This document shows positions 53,957 through 62,980 of a stretch of DNA of 64,000 bases, one piece after another. The stretch covers positions 54,098 to 118,097 of the forward strand of contig JAAVDB010000002.1 in the NCBI GenBank assembly GCA_014802015.1, in the 5' to 3' direction. The translations under genes were made by a program, and so were the position numbers. The number at the start of each line of letters is the position of its first letter. Position 1 is the first letter of the stretch. Source of the stretch: Bacteroides sp. (GTDB taxonomy: Bacteria; Bacteroidota; Bacteroidia; Bacteroidales; Muribaculaceae). A model generated the notes under the pieces. That model saw nothing but the letters and a program-made list of their open reading frames with translations, was not told where the DNA came from and ran no database searches.

Positions 53957-54931
53957 TCATGCCGGGAGATTGAGATAGAGCCATGTGATATATGCGATGT
54001 AGAGGATGATGAAGAGGGCGCCTTCGGGACGCGTGATGGTGCGCCGGCCGTAGAACCATCCGAATATCCAGAACAGTACGCTCACTGCGGCGAGGACTAT
54101 GAGATCAAACAGGCTGATTGTGCCGAACGACAGCGGGGTGACTGTGGCTGTGCAGCCGAGGACGAAGAAGATGTTGAAGATGTTTGACCCGATGACGTTG
54201 CCGAGGCAGATGCCGGGAAATCCTTTGGTGGCGGCCACAATTGATGTCGCGAGCTCGGGGAGCGAGGTGCCTGCGGCGAGGATGGTGAGACCGATGAGCC
54301 CTTCTGACCATCCGATGGCACGGGCTATGCCTGAGGCTCCGTTGACAAACCACTGTCCGCCGAGGATGAGTGCCGCGAGTCCGCCGACCGTCAGCAGCAG
54401 CGCACGCCATAGGGGTATAGGTGCTTTGGCCGGTTCGGCGGATGCTGTCTCAGGCTGAGGTGCTGACTTGGCCGATGCGAAGGTATAACGCATGAAGATG
54501 ACGAAGAACACCAGCAGTAGGAGTCCGTCGACACGTGTCACGCTCATCGGCCCGCCGTCGAGCACGGGTGCCAGCCCCATGATAAGCAGTACGACCGATG
54601 AGAGTATGACGAGAGGAATCTCGTTGACGAGCACGCCTGAGGTTACCGCTATAGGCTTGATTAACGCGGTGATACCGATGATGACGCAGATGTTGAAGAT
54701 GTTTGACCCGACGATGTTACCTATTGCCATCTCGGGTGATGCGTTGATGGCACTGGTGACTGAGACGACGAGCTCGGGAGCGCTGGTCATCATGGCGACT
54801 ATGGTGAGGCCGATGAGGAAGTCGGACATGCCGAAGCGTTTGGCTATACCGACCGATCCGTCGGTCATGTAGTTGGCGCCGGCAAGTATGAGCACCAGTC
54901 CGATAACGAGGAGGGCTATGTTGAGTAGCAT
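53957..54931 (-). CDS. Calcium/sodium antiporter (CaCA, YrbG-like)
   Basis: A 324-residue membrane protein with about ten helices and the two inverted alpha-repeats that define the family: GNIVGSNIFNICVIIG (about 70-85) and GNVIGSNIFNIFFVLG (about 240-255). These contain the conserved Glu/Asn ion-binding residues. It exchanges Ca2+ for Na+ or K+. Placement beside an Rnf complex, which makes a Na+ gradient, is suggestive but unproven. The stretch between its stop and rnfD has only the terminator/promoter element. Confidence 0.9.
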   Translation of the reverse strand: MLLNIALLVIGLVLILAGANYMTDGSVGIAKRFGMSDFLIGLTIVAMMTSAPELVVSVTSAINASPEMAIGNIVGSNIFNICVIIGITALIKPIAVTSGVLVNEIPLVILSSVVLLIMGLAPVLDGGPMSVTRVDGLLLLVFFVIFMRYTFASAKSAPQPETASAEPAKAPIPLWRALLLTVGGLAALILGGQWFVNGASGIARAIGWSEGLIGLTILAAGTSLPELATSIVAATKGFPGICLGNVIGSNIFNIFFVLGCTATVTPLSFGTISLFDLIVLAAVSVLFWIFGWFYGRRTITRPEGALFIILYIAYITWLYLNLPA

Positions 54932-54976
54932 TGTATATTAAGGTTATATAGGTGAAACGTGCGGATGATGAGGGTG

Positions 54977-55558
54977 TCAGTCGTCCGAGTCGGGTATGAT
55001 GCCGGCCGAGCGGAAGAGGCGGGCGTAGTAGGCGGCTTTCTGTTCGAGCGGCAGCGGATAGGCGCGTGAAGTGGAGGGCATGCGCCAGATGTCGAGCCCG
55101 TGGACGGGGTCGTGGACGCATTCGCCCATGCGGGGCGGCTCGGTGCCGGTGAGGGTGGCGATGACTCCGGCTGCTTTCTCACCTGTGGTGGCGACGGTGT
55201 GGCATGAGGGGATCTGTCCGAGCAGGTCGAAGAGCCGGACGGGTGTGACAATCTCAAGATATTTGTCCGATGCATTGTCCTTGAGCCTGCGCACGGTGTG
55301 GCCGGTGTCGTGGAGCGCTATGCCACAACGGTCAAGGGTGTCGCGTATGAGCGGGAGGCGGAATGTTCGGGTGGACGTGTCATAGAGCGCGTCCTTGTCA
55401 CCGTAGATGAGTAGTCCGATTATGCGCCAGAAATCGTTGGTGCGGTTGGGATAGTAGAACTCCATAGCCCAGCGGTGGGGCTGGGGCGGGAATGTGCCCA
55501 TGATAAGCACGCGGGCTGAGGGGGGCAGGTAAGGAGGGAAGGGGTGTGTCTCCAGCAT
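54977..55558 (-). CDS. Uracil-DNA glycosylase superfamily protein
   Basis: A 193-residue protein with the fold signature of the UDG superfamily: LIMGTFPPQPHRWAMEFYYPNRTNDFWRIIGLL (about residues 20-50), where the early Gly-x-Phe-Pro-Pro loop corresponds to motif A, and VATTGEKAAG near residue 130. The final motif is HGLDIWRMPSTSRAYPLP, matching motif B (H/MPSTSxA). I start at the ATG at 55558; a GTG at 55600 would lie in the efp terminator stem. A DNA base-excision role is likely, but the exact base specificity is unknown. Confidence 0.8.
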   Translation of the reverse strand: MLETHPFPPYLPPSARVLIMGTFPPQPHRWAMEFYYPNRTNDFWRIIGLLIYGDKDALYDTSTRTFRLPLIRDTLDRCGIALHDTGHTVRRLKDNASDKYLEIVTPVRLFDLLGQIPSCHTVATTGEKAAGVIATLTGTEPPRMGECVHDPVHGLDIWRMPSTSRAYPLPLEQKAAYYARLFRSAGIIPDSDD

Positions 55559-55593
55559 GTGTGGGGTGGTGGGCTGTGCTGTTAATAGAAATA

Positions 55594-55620
55594 CGGGCAC
55601 AGGATTGTGACCTGTGCCCG
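55594..55620 (-). terminator. Rho-independent terminator of efp
   Basis: A 10-bp perfect stem CGGGCACAGG/CCTGTGCCCG (55594-55603 and 55611-55620) with a 7-nt loop. On the minus strand TATTTCTATT follows. It separates efp from the downstream glycosylase gene. Confidence 0.82.
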
Positions 55621-55658
55621 CATCGATTATTTTGTCCTGACGAGTGGGTCGGGAATGA

Positions 55659-56225
55659 TTATTCCTTTACGCGCTCTTTGTAAGAACCGTCACGGGTGTC
55701 GATGACAACCTTGTCACCGATGTTGCAGAAGAGGGGTACGCGTACTTCAGCACCGGTCTCAAGAGTGGCGGGCTTGAGAGTATTGGTGGCGGTGTCACCC
55801 TTGATGCCGGGCTCGGTGTAGGTGATCTCAAGCACTACTGAGGTGGGCATCTCGCATGTGAGGATGGTGTCGCTCTCAGCGTGTACCATTGCCTCGCAGA
55901 TGTCGCCGTCCTTGAGGAACTGTACGCCTTCGATGCTCTCGCCGGGGATGATCACCTCTTCCCATGTCTCGGTGTGGAGGAAGTGATAGCCCATGTCGTC
56001 CTTGTAGCTGTACTGGTAGGGGCGACGCTCGATGCGCACTTCGTTGACCTTGACGCCTGAGTTCCAAGTCTTGTCAAGGACACGGCCGGTCTGTACGTTC
56101 TTGAGTTTGGTGCGGACGAAAGCGGGGCCTTTGCCGGGCTTAACGTGGAGAAATTCTACGATGAAGAAATACTGGCCGTCGATGTCGAGGCACATTCCGT
56201 TTTTAAAGTCTGCAGTTGTTGCCAT
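55659..56225 (-). CDS. efp: Translation elongation factor P
   Basis: A 188-residue factor that relieves ribosome stalling on polyproline stretches. Three beta-barrel domains are expected. The tip loop [10 protein letters not shown] has Lys32, the residue modified in many bacteria. The C-terminal SYKERVKE is the family end. A terminator lies 38 nt downstream, and slyD is 70 nt upstream on the same strand. No lysyl-type EF-P modifying genes (epmA or epmB) are in the window, so Lys32 may be unmodified or modified by another route. Confidence 0.96.
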   Translation of the reverse strand: MATTADFKNGMCLDIDGQYFFIVEFLHVKPGKGPAFVRTKLKNVQTGRVLDKTWNSGVKVNEVRIERRPYQYSYKDDMGYHFLHTETWEEVIIPGESIEGVQFLKDGDICEAMVHAESDTILTCEMPTSVVLEITYTEPGIKGDTATNTLKPATLETGAEVRVPLFCNIGDKVVIDTRDGSYKERVKE

Positions 56226-56295
56226 ATATGGTTTCTATAATATTAATAAGGTGTGAAAGGGTTGAGTGTCGGGATTGGTCGTTGTTGCCGGGGGG

Positions 56296-56874
56296 TCAGT
56301 TGCATCCTCCGCAGCAACCGCCGCCCTCGCCGCATGAGCTGTCGGAGCCGCAGCCGCCTCCGCATCCTCCGCAACCGCCTCCGCAGTGTGAGGGGTGGAG
56401 TTCTTCGGGAGTGGCGTCGCGCACGGTGATGATTTTACCGTTGGCGAAGTGCAGTGCCTGACCTACGAGCGGGTGATTGAAGTCCATACGCACGTTGGTG
56501 GGTGTGACTTCGAGCACTGTGCCGGTGATCTGATAGCCGTCGGCTGTGAACATGGGGACTTTGGCTCCGACCTTTACGCGCTCGTCGAGCTTGCCGCTCT
56601 CGTCGGTGAAGAGGTCGCGGTCAAGAGTGGCCACGTCATCGGGATTGAAGGGGATGGCATCAGCGGCCTCGATAGTCACGTCGAATGACGCACCCTGCTC
56701 AAGTCCGTCGATCGCGGCTGCGAGGGCGGGGATGAGTCCGGGAGTGACGCCGAATATGAATCGCTCGGGATCGGTGGCCTCGACGGTGTGTACCTGGCTC
56801 TCGGGCTGACCGGGAAGCGATGCATAGAGGTCGTATGCGATCTCTACGTATTTGCCGGGTTGAATCTTTTCCAT
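56296..56874 (-). CDS. slyD: SlyD-like FKBP-type peptidyl-prolyl isomerase with Cys/Gly-rich tail
   Basis: A 192-residue two-domain isomerase/chaperone. The FKBP half (about 1-70 and 125-150) and inserted flap (about 75-125) show the family text GKYVEIAYDLYA..., DPERFIFG, LIPALAAAIDGLEQGASF, and MDFNHPLVGQALHF. Residues 159-192 form a tail with eight cysteines spaced by glycines (HCGGGCGGCGGGC...). SlyD tails bind nickel and other metals, usually through His; here Cys dominates. A role in metal storage or delivery is inferred. Confidence 0.92.
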   Translation of the reverse strand: MEKIQPGKYVEIAYDLYASLPGQPESQVHTVEATDPERFIFGVTPGLIPALAAAIDGLEQGASFDVTIEAADAIPFNPDDVATLDRDLFTDESGKLDERVKVGAKVPMFTADGYQITGTVLEVTPTNVRMDFNHPLVGQALHFANGKIITVRDATPEELHPSHCGGGCGGCGGGCGSDSSCGEGGGCCGGCN

Positions 56875-56906
56875 ATAATCTTATGGTGAGGGGAGTGGTG
56901 TGATGA

Positions 56907-57692
56907 TTAATCGTTAGCGGGCTGTTCGGTCCCGACGCCTGCGAGTTCGGGGTCGATCATGATGCGGCCGCAGTATTCGCACACGATAATCTTTTTGTGC
57001 ATCTTGATCTCCATCTGCTTCTGGGGCGGGATGCGGTTGAAGCAGCCGCCACATGCGTTACGCTGGATGTATACGACTCCGAGGCCGTTGCGTGCGTTCT
57101 TGCGGATGCGCTTGAATGCGGTGAGTGTGCGGGGATCGTCGATGCGTGCTTCGAGGTCTTTGGCCTTGGTGCGGAGCACTTCCTCGTCCTTCTTGGTCTC
57201 GGAGATGATCTCTTCGAGCTGCTGACGCTTTTCGGCAAGGATGTGGTTGCGGTCGGTAAGGTTGTCCTGAGCCGATGCTATCTCGGCGGTCTTGGTCTCG
57301 ATCTCGCGGGCATACTGGCCGATGCGTTTCTCGGAGAGCTGGATTTCGAGGGTCTGATACTCGATTTCCTTTGACAGGAGGTCAAACTCGCGGTTGTTGC
57401 GCACGTTGTCGAGCTGGGTCTTGTAGGTCGCGATCTGTTCCTGTGCGACATGGATCTTGTTCTGCTCCTGCGCGGTCATGGAACGGAGTTCCTCGATCTC
57501 GTGGTTGTACTTGTCGATGCGGGTGTGGAGACCGGCGATGATGTCCTCAAGGTCGCGGACTTCCTCGGGCAGCTCGCCGCGGATGGTGCGGATGCGGTCA
57601 ATCTCCGAGAGGATGGTCTGAAGCTCGTAGAGCGAGCGGAGGCGGTGTTCTACCGAGTTAGCCTGGTCGATTTTTGTTTGCTCTTTGGCCAT
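56907..57692 (-). CDS. Coiled-coil protein with C4 zinc ribbon (zf-RING_7 type)
   Basis: A 261-residue protein. About residues 10-190 are a long coiled coil (ELQTILSEIDRIRTIRGELPEEVRDLEDII...). Residues about 210-250 carry a four-cysteine zinc ribbon with CGGC and CEYC. This matches the CT398/zf-RING_7 family of uncharacterised bacterial proteins, which resemble nucleic-acid-associated coiled coils. It follows the Nif3-like gene after a 114-nt gap, an arrangement I recall as recurrent in Bacteroidetes. No enzyme activity is implied. Confidence 0.85.
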   Translation of the reverse strand: MAKEQTKIDQANSVEHRLRSLYELQTILSEIDRIRTIRGELPEEVRDLEDIIAGLHTRIDKYNHEIEELRSMTAQEQNKIHVAQEQIATYKTQLDNVRNNREFDLLSKEIEYQTLEIQLSEKRIGQYAREIETKTAEIASAQDNLTDRNHILAEKRQQLEEIISETKKDEEVLRTKAKDLEARIDDPRTLTAFKRIRKNARNGLGVVYIQRNACGGCFNRIPPQKQMEIKMHKKIIVCEYCGRIMIDPELAGVGTEQPAND

Positions 57693-57806
57693 ATTAAGTG
57701 GTTATGTTTGATTCCTTGTTGATATTGAGTCAGTAATATGTGGCTGATGCGTAATGCACGAAATCCGGCTCCATCCCCTGATGACGGGGGCTGAGGCCAG
57801 CTGAGG

Positions 57807-58610
57807 TTATATGTATTCCACGGGATTGCGCTCGCACGTGGCCATATTTACCGCAAAGTTAGGAAATTTTTGTGAAATAATGCGCGAAAAAATTGATTTA
57901 GTGCATATTTCACTCTCAAAATGCCCTGTGTCGATAATCAGTATCTCGCGTCCGTGGTCGAGGAAGTCATGGTAGCGTACGTCTGAGGTGATGTATGCGT
58001 CGGCTCCTCGTGCTATGGCTGTGGTGATGAACTCGCCGCCCGAGCCGCTTGAGAGGGCGATGGTGCGAATGGCACCGTTGCAGTCTTGACGGCCGGCGGT
58101 GACACGTACACGGGGAGCGGAGTAGACGCGTTTGACGCTGTCAATGAGCGCCTCGCGTGTGATGCATCCGCCCGGTGCGGTGCCGATGATGCCGAGCCCG
58201 GCTCCGTCAATGCCTGTGGGGGACGGTGACAGGGGACTCATGTCGGTGAGTCCGAGCAGGGTGCCGAGTTCACGGCTCACTCCGCCCGGGGCACTGTCGA
58301 GTGCGGTGTGGCTCGAATAGATGGCTATGCCCGCACGGATGGCGTCGATGACGGCGCGCTCGGCGGGGGTAGACCCGGTGATGGAGCGGAGTCCGCGGAA
58401 GATGAGCGGATGATGCGAGATGATGAGATTGCAGCCGAGGGCACGAGCCTCGTCGACCACGCATGGGGTGACGTCAAGGCACAACATCACGCCCGAACAT
58501 TGGTCCGAGGTGTCTGTCGGGGCCAACTGCCACCCTGAGTTATCCCACGATTCCTGAAGCGTGGGCGGGGCGTAGGCCTCGATGGTCTGAACGATGTCAG
58601 CTATGGTCAT
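57807..58610 (-). CDS. Nif3-like dinuclear metal-centre protein
   Basis: A 267-residue member of the NIF3/YbgI/DUF34 family. The metal-binding text is seen: ISHHPLIFRGLRSI (about 64-77), YSSHTALDSAPGGVSRELGTLLG (about 97-119), and the C-terminal DTGHFESE (about 225-232). Members form hexameric toroids with two metals and have been suggested as GTP cyclohydrolase-I-like or metal-related hydrolases, but the physiological role is unresolved. It follows aspS and lies upstream of the zinc-ribbon gene. Confidence 0.9.
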   Translation of the reverse strand: MTIADIVQTIEAYAPPTLQESWDNSGWQLAPTDTSDQCSGVMLCLDVTPCVVDEARALGCNLIISHHPLIFRGLRSITGSTPAERAVIDAIRAGIAIYSSHTALDSAPGGVSRELGTLLGLTDMSPLSPSPTGIDGAGLGIIGTAPGGCITREALIDSVKRVYSAPRVRVTAGRQDCNGAIRTIALSSGSGGEFITTAIARGADAYITSDVRYHDFLDHGREILIIDTGHFESEICTKSIFSRIISQKFPNFAVNMATCERNPVEYI

Positions 58611-58622
58611 ATATTCAAGTGT

Positions 58623-58646
58623 GCGGCCGGGTGTTACGCCGGCCGC
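58623..58646. repeat. GC-rich hairpin between aspS and the Nif3-like gene
   Basis: Perfect 8-bp arms GCGGCCGG (58623-58630) and CCGGCCGC (58639-58646) around an 8-nt loop, in the 45-nt gap. There is no T tract, so it may slow or partly attenuate read-through. Confidence 0.5.
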
Positions 58647-58655
58647 GGGACTCTG

Positions 58656-60410
58656 CTATGATTTCAGGTCAAGTTTAATCTGGAGCTCTTCAAACTGCGA
58701 GTCGTCGATGGCCGAGGGCGCGTCGATCATCATGTCGCGGCCTGAATTGTTCTTGGGGAAGGCGATGACGTCGCGGATAGAGTCGAGCCCGGCGAGGATC
58801 GAGACAAATCGGTCGAAGCCGAATGCGAGTCCGCCGTGAGGGGGCGCGCCATACTTGAAGGCGTTCATCAGGAAGCCGAATTTGTACTGTGCATCCTCCT
58901 CTGTGAGGCCAAGGAGACGGAACATCTTGTCCTGAAGTTCAGCCTCGTGGATACGTATCGAGCCGCCTCCGAGTTCGTTGCCGTTGACCACCATGTCGTA
59001 TGCTGTGGCGCGCACGGCACCGGTGTCTGAGTCGAGCAGATGGATGTCGTCGGGGTTGGGGGCGGTGAAGGGGTGGTGCATGGCGTAGTACCGCTGGGTC
59101 TCTTCGTCCCACTCGAAGAGGGGGAAGTCAACGACCCAGAGGCATGAGAAGTGCTGCGGATCGCGCAGTCCGAGACGTGAACCCATTTCGAGTCGCAGCT
59201 CGCAGAGCTGTTTGCGAGTCTTCATCGTGGGGCCGGCGAGTATGAGCATGAGGTCGCCGGGTTTGGCTCCGGCGCGGTCGGTCCATGCACGGAGATCATC
59301 CTCGGTATAGAATTTTGATACTGACGATTTGATCGAGCCGTCCTCCTCGACCTTGACCCACATCATGCCCTTGGCGCCGACCTGCGGACGCTTGACGAAG
59401 TCGGTGAGCTGGTCGAGCTGTTTGCGGGTGTATCCGGCGCAGCCGGGGGCGACGATGGCGCCGACATACTCGGCATCATCCAGCACGGCGAAATTCTTGC
59501 CGCCTGTGAGGTCCTTGAGCTCTACAAACTGCATGCCGAAACGGGTGTCGGGTTTGTCCGATCCGTACAGGCGCATCGCATCGGCCCATGTCATGCGGGG
59601 GAAGGGCTCGGTGAAGTCGATGTCCTTGACATATTTAAAGATGTGCTTCACGAGGCCTTCGAACATCTGGAGAACGTCCTCCTGTGTCACGAACGACATT
59701 TCGCAGTCGATCTGTGTGAATTCGGGCTGGCGGTCGGCACGCAGGTCTTCGTCACGGAAGCACTTTACGATCTGAAAGTAGCGGTCAAATCCGCTGACCA
59801 TGAGCAGCTGCTTGAAGGTCTGGGGCGACTGGGGCAGTGCATAGAACTGGCCGGGATTCATGCGCGAGGGCACGACAAAGTCGCGTGCGCCCTCGGGGGT
59901 AGACTTGATGAGCACAGGGGTCTCGACCTCAAGAAATCCCTTTGAGTCGAGATAGCGGCGTATCTCGAAGGCCATGCGGTGACGCAGCTCAAGGTTGGAG
60001 CGTACGCACGAACGGCGCAGGTCGAGATAGCGGTATTTCATGCGCAGGTCATCGCCGCCGTCGGTGTCATCCTCGATGGTGAAGGGGGGCACCTCGCTAC
60101 GGTTGAGCACCTTGAGATCCTTGGCGATAATCTCTATGTCGCCCGTGGGAAGGTTAGGGTTCTTGCTGGTGCGCTCGGCCACGGTGCCGGTCACCTGGAT
60201 TACCCACTCGCGGCCCAGATGGTTGGCCGCCTCGCAGAGTGAGGCGTCGGAGTCGCTCTCAAACACTACCTGTGTGATGCCGTAACGGTCGCGGACGTCG
60301 ACAAATGTCATACCGCCCATCTTGCGAGCTCTCTGCACCCAGCCGGCGAGTGTTACTTCCTTGCCGGCGTCGCTAATGCGGAGTTCTCCGCATGTATTTG
60401 TCCTGTACAT
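58656..60410 (-). CDS. aspS: Aspartyl-tRNA synthetase
   Basis: A 584-residue class II synthetase of the bacterial type. The N-terminal anticodon-binding OB fold (about 1-110), the class II motif-2 region ([18 protein letters not shown]), an inserted GAD-type domain (about 290-420), and the motif-3 end ([28 protein letters not shown]) are visible. The promoter -7 box lies 27 nt upstream. It is followed by the Nif3-like gene on the same strand, with a GC hairpin between. Identity is certain. Confidence 0.97.
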   Translation of the reverse strand: MYRTNTCGELRISDAGKEVTLAGWVQRARKMGGMTFVDVRDRYGITQVVFESDSDASLCEAANHLGREWVIQVTGTVAERTSKNPNLPTGDIEIIAKDLKVLNRSEVPPFTIEDDTDGGDDLRMKYRYLDLRRSCVRSNLELRHRMAFEIRRYLDSKGFLEVETPVLIKSTPEGARDFVVPSRMNPGQFYALPQSPQTFKQLLMVSGFDRYFQIVKCFRDEDLRADRQPEFTQIDCEMSFVTQEDVLQMFEGLVKHIFKYVKDIDFTEPFPRMTWADAMRLYGSDKPDTRFGMQFVELKDLTGGKNFAVLDDAEYVGAIVAPGCAGYTRKQLDQLTDFVKRPQVGAKGMMWVKVEEDGSIKSSVSKFYTEDDLRAWTDRAGAKPGDLMLILAGPTMKTRKQLCELRLEMGSRLGLRDPQHFSCLWVVDFPLFEWDEETQRYYAMHHPFTAPNPDDIHLLDSDTGAVRATAYDMVVNGNELGGGSIRIHEAELQDKMFRLLGLTEEDAQYKFGFLMNAFKYGAPPHGGLAFGFDRFVSILAGLDSIRDVIAFPKNNSGRDMMIDAPSAIDDSQFEELQIKLDLKS

Positions 60411-60436
60411 AGATTATTTTCAAAATATTCAATGTG

Positions 60437-60444
60437 CAAAATTA
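60437..60444 (-). promoter_or_regulatory. -7 element for aspS
   Basis: The minus strand reads TAATTTTG, a full TAnnTTTG match. The usual -33 position falls in the loop of the upstream terminator hairpin (60452-60480). Transcription would start about 20 nt before the aspS ATG. Confidence 0.55.
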
Positions 60445-60480
60445 AAAAGAATTGGCGAAACCTTACGAAGATTTCGCCAA
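60445..60480 (-). terminator. Rho-independent terminator of the first small lipoprotein gene
   Basis: On the minus strand TTGGCGAAA (complement of 60472-60480) pairs with TTTCGCCAA (complement of 60452-60460), followed by TTCTTTTT. It runs directly into the aspS -7 box. Confidence 0.85.
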
Positions 60481-60518
60481 AAAAATCCATGTGTGTGCTG
60501 TGGAATGAGCGTCAGGAG

Positions 60519-61013
60519 CTATTTCGCTTGCCTTTTAGCGTTTTGGGTCCACGTCAGGACGTAGTCTGCCGCTCTCTGTTGGCCGATGTTGTTTGAGTCG
60601 GCGATTTTTTGGTCAGGATAGATGCCCTCGTATACCAACTGCATGAAAAAGTCGCCCTGAGCCATTTTTTCGATGACGAGGGGGATGATCGGTTCGCCCA
60701 TCGCGATAAGTTCGGTGAATTGCTCCGGCTTGGTATAATCCTGCATATTGCTGCTGAGGCTTATGTCAGAGTTATTGCAGGCGTCTTTCCATTCGGTACA
60801 TTTGCGTTCAAAATTTTCTCGTAATTCGGGTGAGACTCTTGATACGGCGGTCGCAATCAGTGCCAAGTCCTCGGCTGAAGGAGTCGGGGTGTTGTCTGGA
60901 ATCATCGCAGCCGGACTGTTGTCAAGTATGGCGGCAGCATTAATTTCCTGATTGGATTTGCTGCATGATGCCATCAGGCAACAAAGGAAAATAAATGGGA
61001 GGATTGATCTCAT
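60519..61013 (-). CDS. Small lipoprotein of unknown function, paralogue A
   Basis: A 164-residue lipoprotein with signal peptide and lipobox LMASC (Cys17) followed by SKSNQE. After a Pro/Thr-rich linker (about 20-48) comes a helical region with VSPELRENFERKCTEWKDACNNSDISLSSN, then LIAMGEPIIPLVIEKMAQGDFFMQLVYEGIYPDQKI and a C-terminal Trp-containing segment. It aligns along its length with the next gene. No known family was firmly recognised. A -7 box TATATTTG (complement of 61037-61044) lies 24 nt upstream. Confidence 0.75.
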   Translation of the reverse strand: MRSILPFIFLCCLMASCSKSNQEINAAAILDNSPAAMIPDNTPTPSAEDLALIATAVSRVSPELRENFERKCTEWKDACNNSDISLSSNMQDYTKPEQFTELIAMGEPIIPLVIEKMAQGDFFMQLVYEGIYPDQKIADSNNIGQQRAADYVLTWTQNAKRQAK

Positions 61014-61192
61014 AGATGGAAGTTTTATTTATTACGCAAATATAATTAAATGCTATATTCAAACTATATATCGGGAATATTGGAAGAATGATTCTAAACG
61101 TGATTAAGTAGTGTTGATTAGCTCAGTATAGATTCTTATAACTATTCCCTAAATAGTTGTACTGTAGTTAATTAAAACTGTAACTAAATGTG

Positions 61193-61642
61193 CTAATTGT
61201 GTATATGATTTTCAGCCCATAATCTGATGTAATAGTTGGCGCGTTCGCGTCCGAGAGTGTCGGTATTATATATTTTTTCAGCGGGGCATATACCCTCGTA
61301 TACCAGTCTTGGGAGGTAAAAATCATTACCCGCCATCTTTTCGACGACAAGTGGCAGGATAGATTTTCCCATGGCGACGAGTTGGTCGTATTGCGGTAGC
61401 TGATTGGGGTAGATATATCTGCTGCTTAACCTTATTTCGGAGTCGGTCTTATAAGCAGTGTGCCATTCGTCAAATAGTCGGTCGAAATCTTCTTTAACCT
61501 CGGGCGAAACTTTCGAAACAGTCTCTGCTATCGTTACAGAAATCTTATCGACGGCAGTTTTAGTTGCGTTGTTCTCATTGTTTTTGCTGCACGATGTCAT
61601 CATGCAGCAAAAGAGTAGGGCGAAAATAGCTGAAAGTTTCAT
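61193..61642 (-). CDS. Small lipoprotein of unknown function, paralogue B
   Basis: A 149-residue lipoprotein with lipobox MTSC (Cys19 region) followed by SKNNEN. The core SKVSPEVKEDFDRLFDEWHTAYKT, IRLSSRYIYPNQLPQYDQLVAMGKSILPLVVEKMAGNDFYLPRLVYEGI mirrors paralogue A. I start at the ATG at 61642, which begins a normal lipoprotein signal; an upstream in-frame start would add 14 residues lacking that character. It lies 179 nt from paralogue A, on the same strand. The function is unknown. Confidence 0.75.
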   Translation of the reverse strand: MKLSAIFALLFCCMMTSCSKNNENNATKTAVDKISVTIAETVSKVSPEVKEDFDRLFDEWHTAYKTDSEIRLSSRYIYPNQLPQYDQLVAMGKSILPLVVEKMAGNDFYLPRLVYEGICPAEKIYNTDTLGRERANYYIRLWAENHIHN

Positions 61643-61754
61643 AACGATACTTATTTTGTGCGAATGAGGAGGTTCTTTAATCATGCTGCGTAAAAATAGC
61701 GATAAATATTAAGCCTTGCAAGGGTTTTCTAAAAAAATATTGAGAGGTTTAGAA

Positions 61755-61793
61755 ATAAAAAACTCAGATCGGTACTCTGCGTGCCGACCTGAG
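61755..61793 (-). terminator. Rho-independent terminator of cysK
   Basis: On the minus strand CTCAGGTCGG pairs with CCGATCTGAG (one mismatch), followed by TTTTTTATTTC. The stem arms correspond to 61784-61793 and 61763-61772. Confidence 0.82.
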
Positions 61794-61824
61794 AGGATTT
61801 TGATTTTTTTATAAGAGGAGTCTG

Positions 61825-62760
61825 TTACTCCGGACGATCGAATAGGGGTGTGGAGAGATAACGGTCGCCGGTGTCGGGGAGGATGGCGACGATGAGCTTG
61901 CCCTCGTTTTCGGGAAGTCGTGCCAGGCGGAGTGCGGCACCGAGAGCTGCGCCTGACGAGATGCCGACGAGGAGTCCTTCGTGAGTGGCGAGGAGCCGTG
62001 CGGATGCGGCGGCCTCGTCTGCGTCGACCTGTATAACGCCATCGACGACGGATGAGTCATAGTTGGAAGGGATGAATCCTGCTCCGATGCCTTGTATCTT
62101 GTGGGGTCCGGGCTTGCCTCCCGAGAGGACGGGTGACTCTGCCGGCTCGATGGCGTAGGCCTTGATGTCGGGGTTGCGATGCTTGAGCCCGCGGGCTGTG
62201 CCTGAGATGGTGCCACCGGTGCCTACGCCGGCCACGATTATGTCGATGCGTCCGTCGGTGTCGTCCCAGATCTCGCGTGCAGTCGTGGCCTCGTGAATGG
62301 CGGGATTGGCACGGTTGTCGAACTGTGACGGGATGAATGAGCCGGGAGTCTCGCTGTGTATCTGCTCGGCACGGGCTATGGCTCCCTTCATGCCTTCTGC
62401 GGCGGGTGTGAGGATGAGTGTTGCGCCGAGGGCTGCAAGAAGTTTGCGGCGCTCGATGCTCATGCTTTCGGGCATGGTGAGTATGAGCCGATAGCCTTTG
62501 ACTGATGCGATCCATGCCAGGCCGATGCCTGTGTTGCCGCTTGTCGGTTCGATGAGTGTTGCGCCCGGTGAGATGAGTCCGGCCCGTTCGGCTGTCTCGA
62601 TCATCGAGAGTGCTGCGCGATCCTTGATGCTGCCGCCGGGGTTGAATGATTCGATTTTGACGAGGATGCGTCCTTTGAGAGCCTCGGCGCGTTCGATATT
62701 GCGGACTTCGAGCAGCGGGGTGTGGCCGATGAGTTCGGTGAGTGAATAGGCGATGTTCAT
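61825..62760 (-). CDS. cysK: Cysteine synthase A (O-acetylserine sulfhydrylase)
   Basis: PLP enzyme that makes cysteine from O-acetylserine and sulfide. The protein has 311 residues: PLP lysine Lys46 in NPGGSIKDRAA, substrate loop TSGNTGIGLA, the GTGGTISG phosphate-binding glycine loop (about 175-182), and the C-terminal ISSGAALGAA. It is divergent from an Lrp/AsnC regulator, with 220 bp between the starts. That layout often means the regulator controls its neighbour, but this is an inference. Confidence 0.96.
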   Translation of the reverse strand: MNIAYSLTELIGHTPLLEVRNIERAEALKGRILVKIESFNPGGSIKDRAALSMIETAERAGLISPGATLIEPTSGNTGIGLAWIASVKGYRLILTMPESMSIERRKLLAALGATLILTPAAEGMKGAIARAEQIHSETPGSFIPSQFDNRANPAIHEATTAREIWDDTDGRIDIIVAGVGTGGTISGTARGLKHRNPDIKAYAIEPAESPVLSGGKPGPHKIQGIGAGFIPSNYDSSVVDGVIQVDADEAAASARLLATHEGLLVGISSGAALGAALRLARLPENEGKLIVAILPDTGDRYLSTPLFDRPE

Positions 62761-62908
62761 GTGTGATGTTGTGCTTTTAGAGTTTTGTGCGGATAGTTTC
62801 GCGGATGGTGCGGCGTTTGCGCTATCAGATTAACGCTCTAATCGGGTGTAAAGTTAATGATTAAGAAGATAATTCTGTAAATAGTTATGATATTATAGAA
62901 TTTAATAC

Positions 62909-62916
62909 TATATTTG
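62909..62916 (+). promoter_or_regulatory. -7 element for the second Lrp/AsnC gene
   Basis: TATATTTG matches TAnnTTTG, giving a leader of about 60 nt. No -33 TTTG at the expected site. An inverted repeat ATTTCGG/CCGAAAT (62925-62931 and 62940-62946) lies around the likely start site and could be an autoregulatory operator. Confidence 0.5.
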
Positions 62917-62980
62917 CGAATCGTATTTCGGGTGATATTCCGAAATGTGTAGGTTTATTCATCTTAATTTAGAAAAAAAT

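Noticed and set aside
55559..55600. Upstream GTG start for the glycosylase gene
   Set aside because: It would begin inside the efp terminator stem, and the added residues have no family match.
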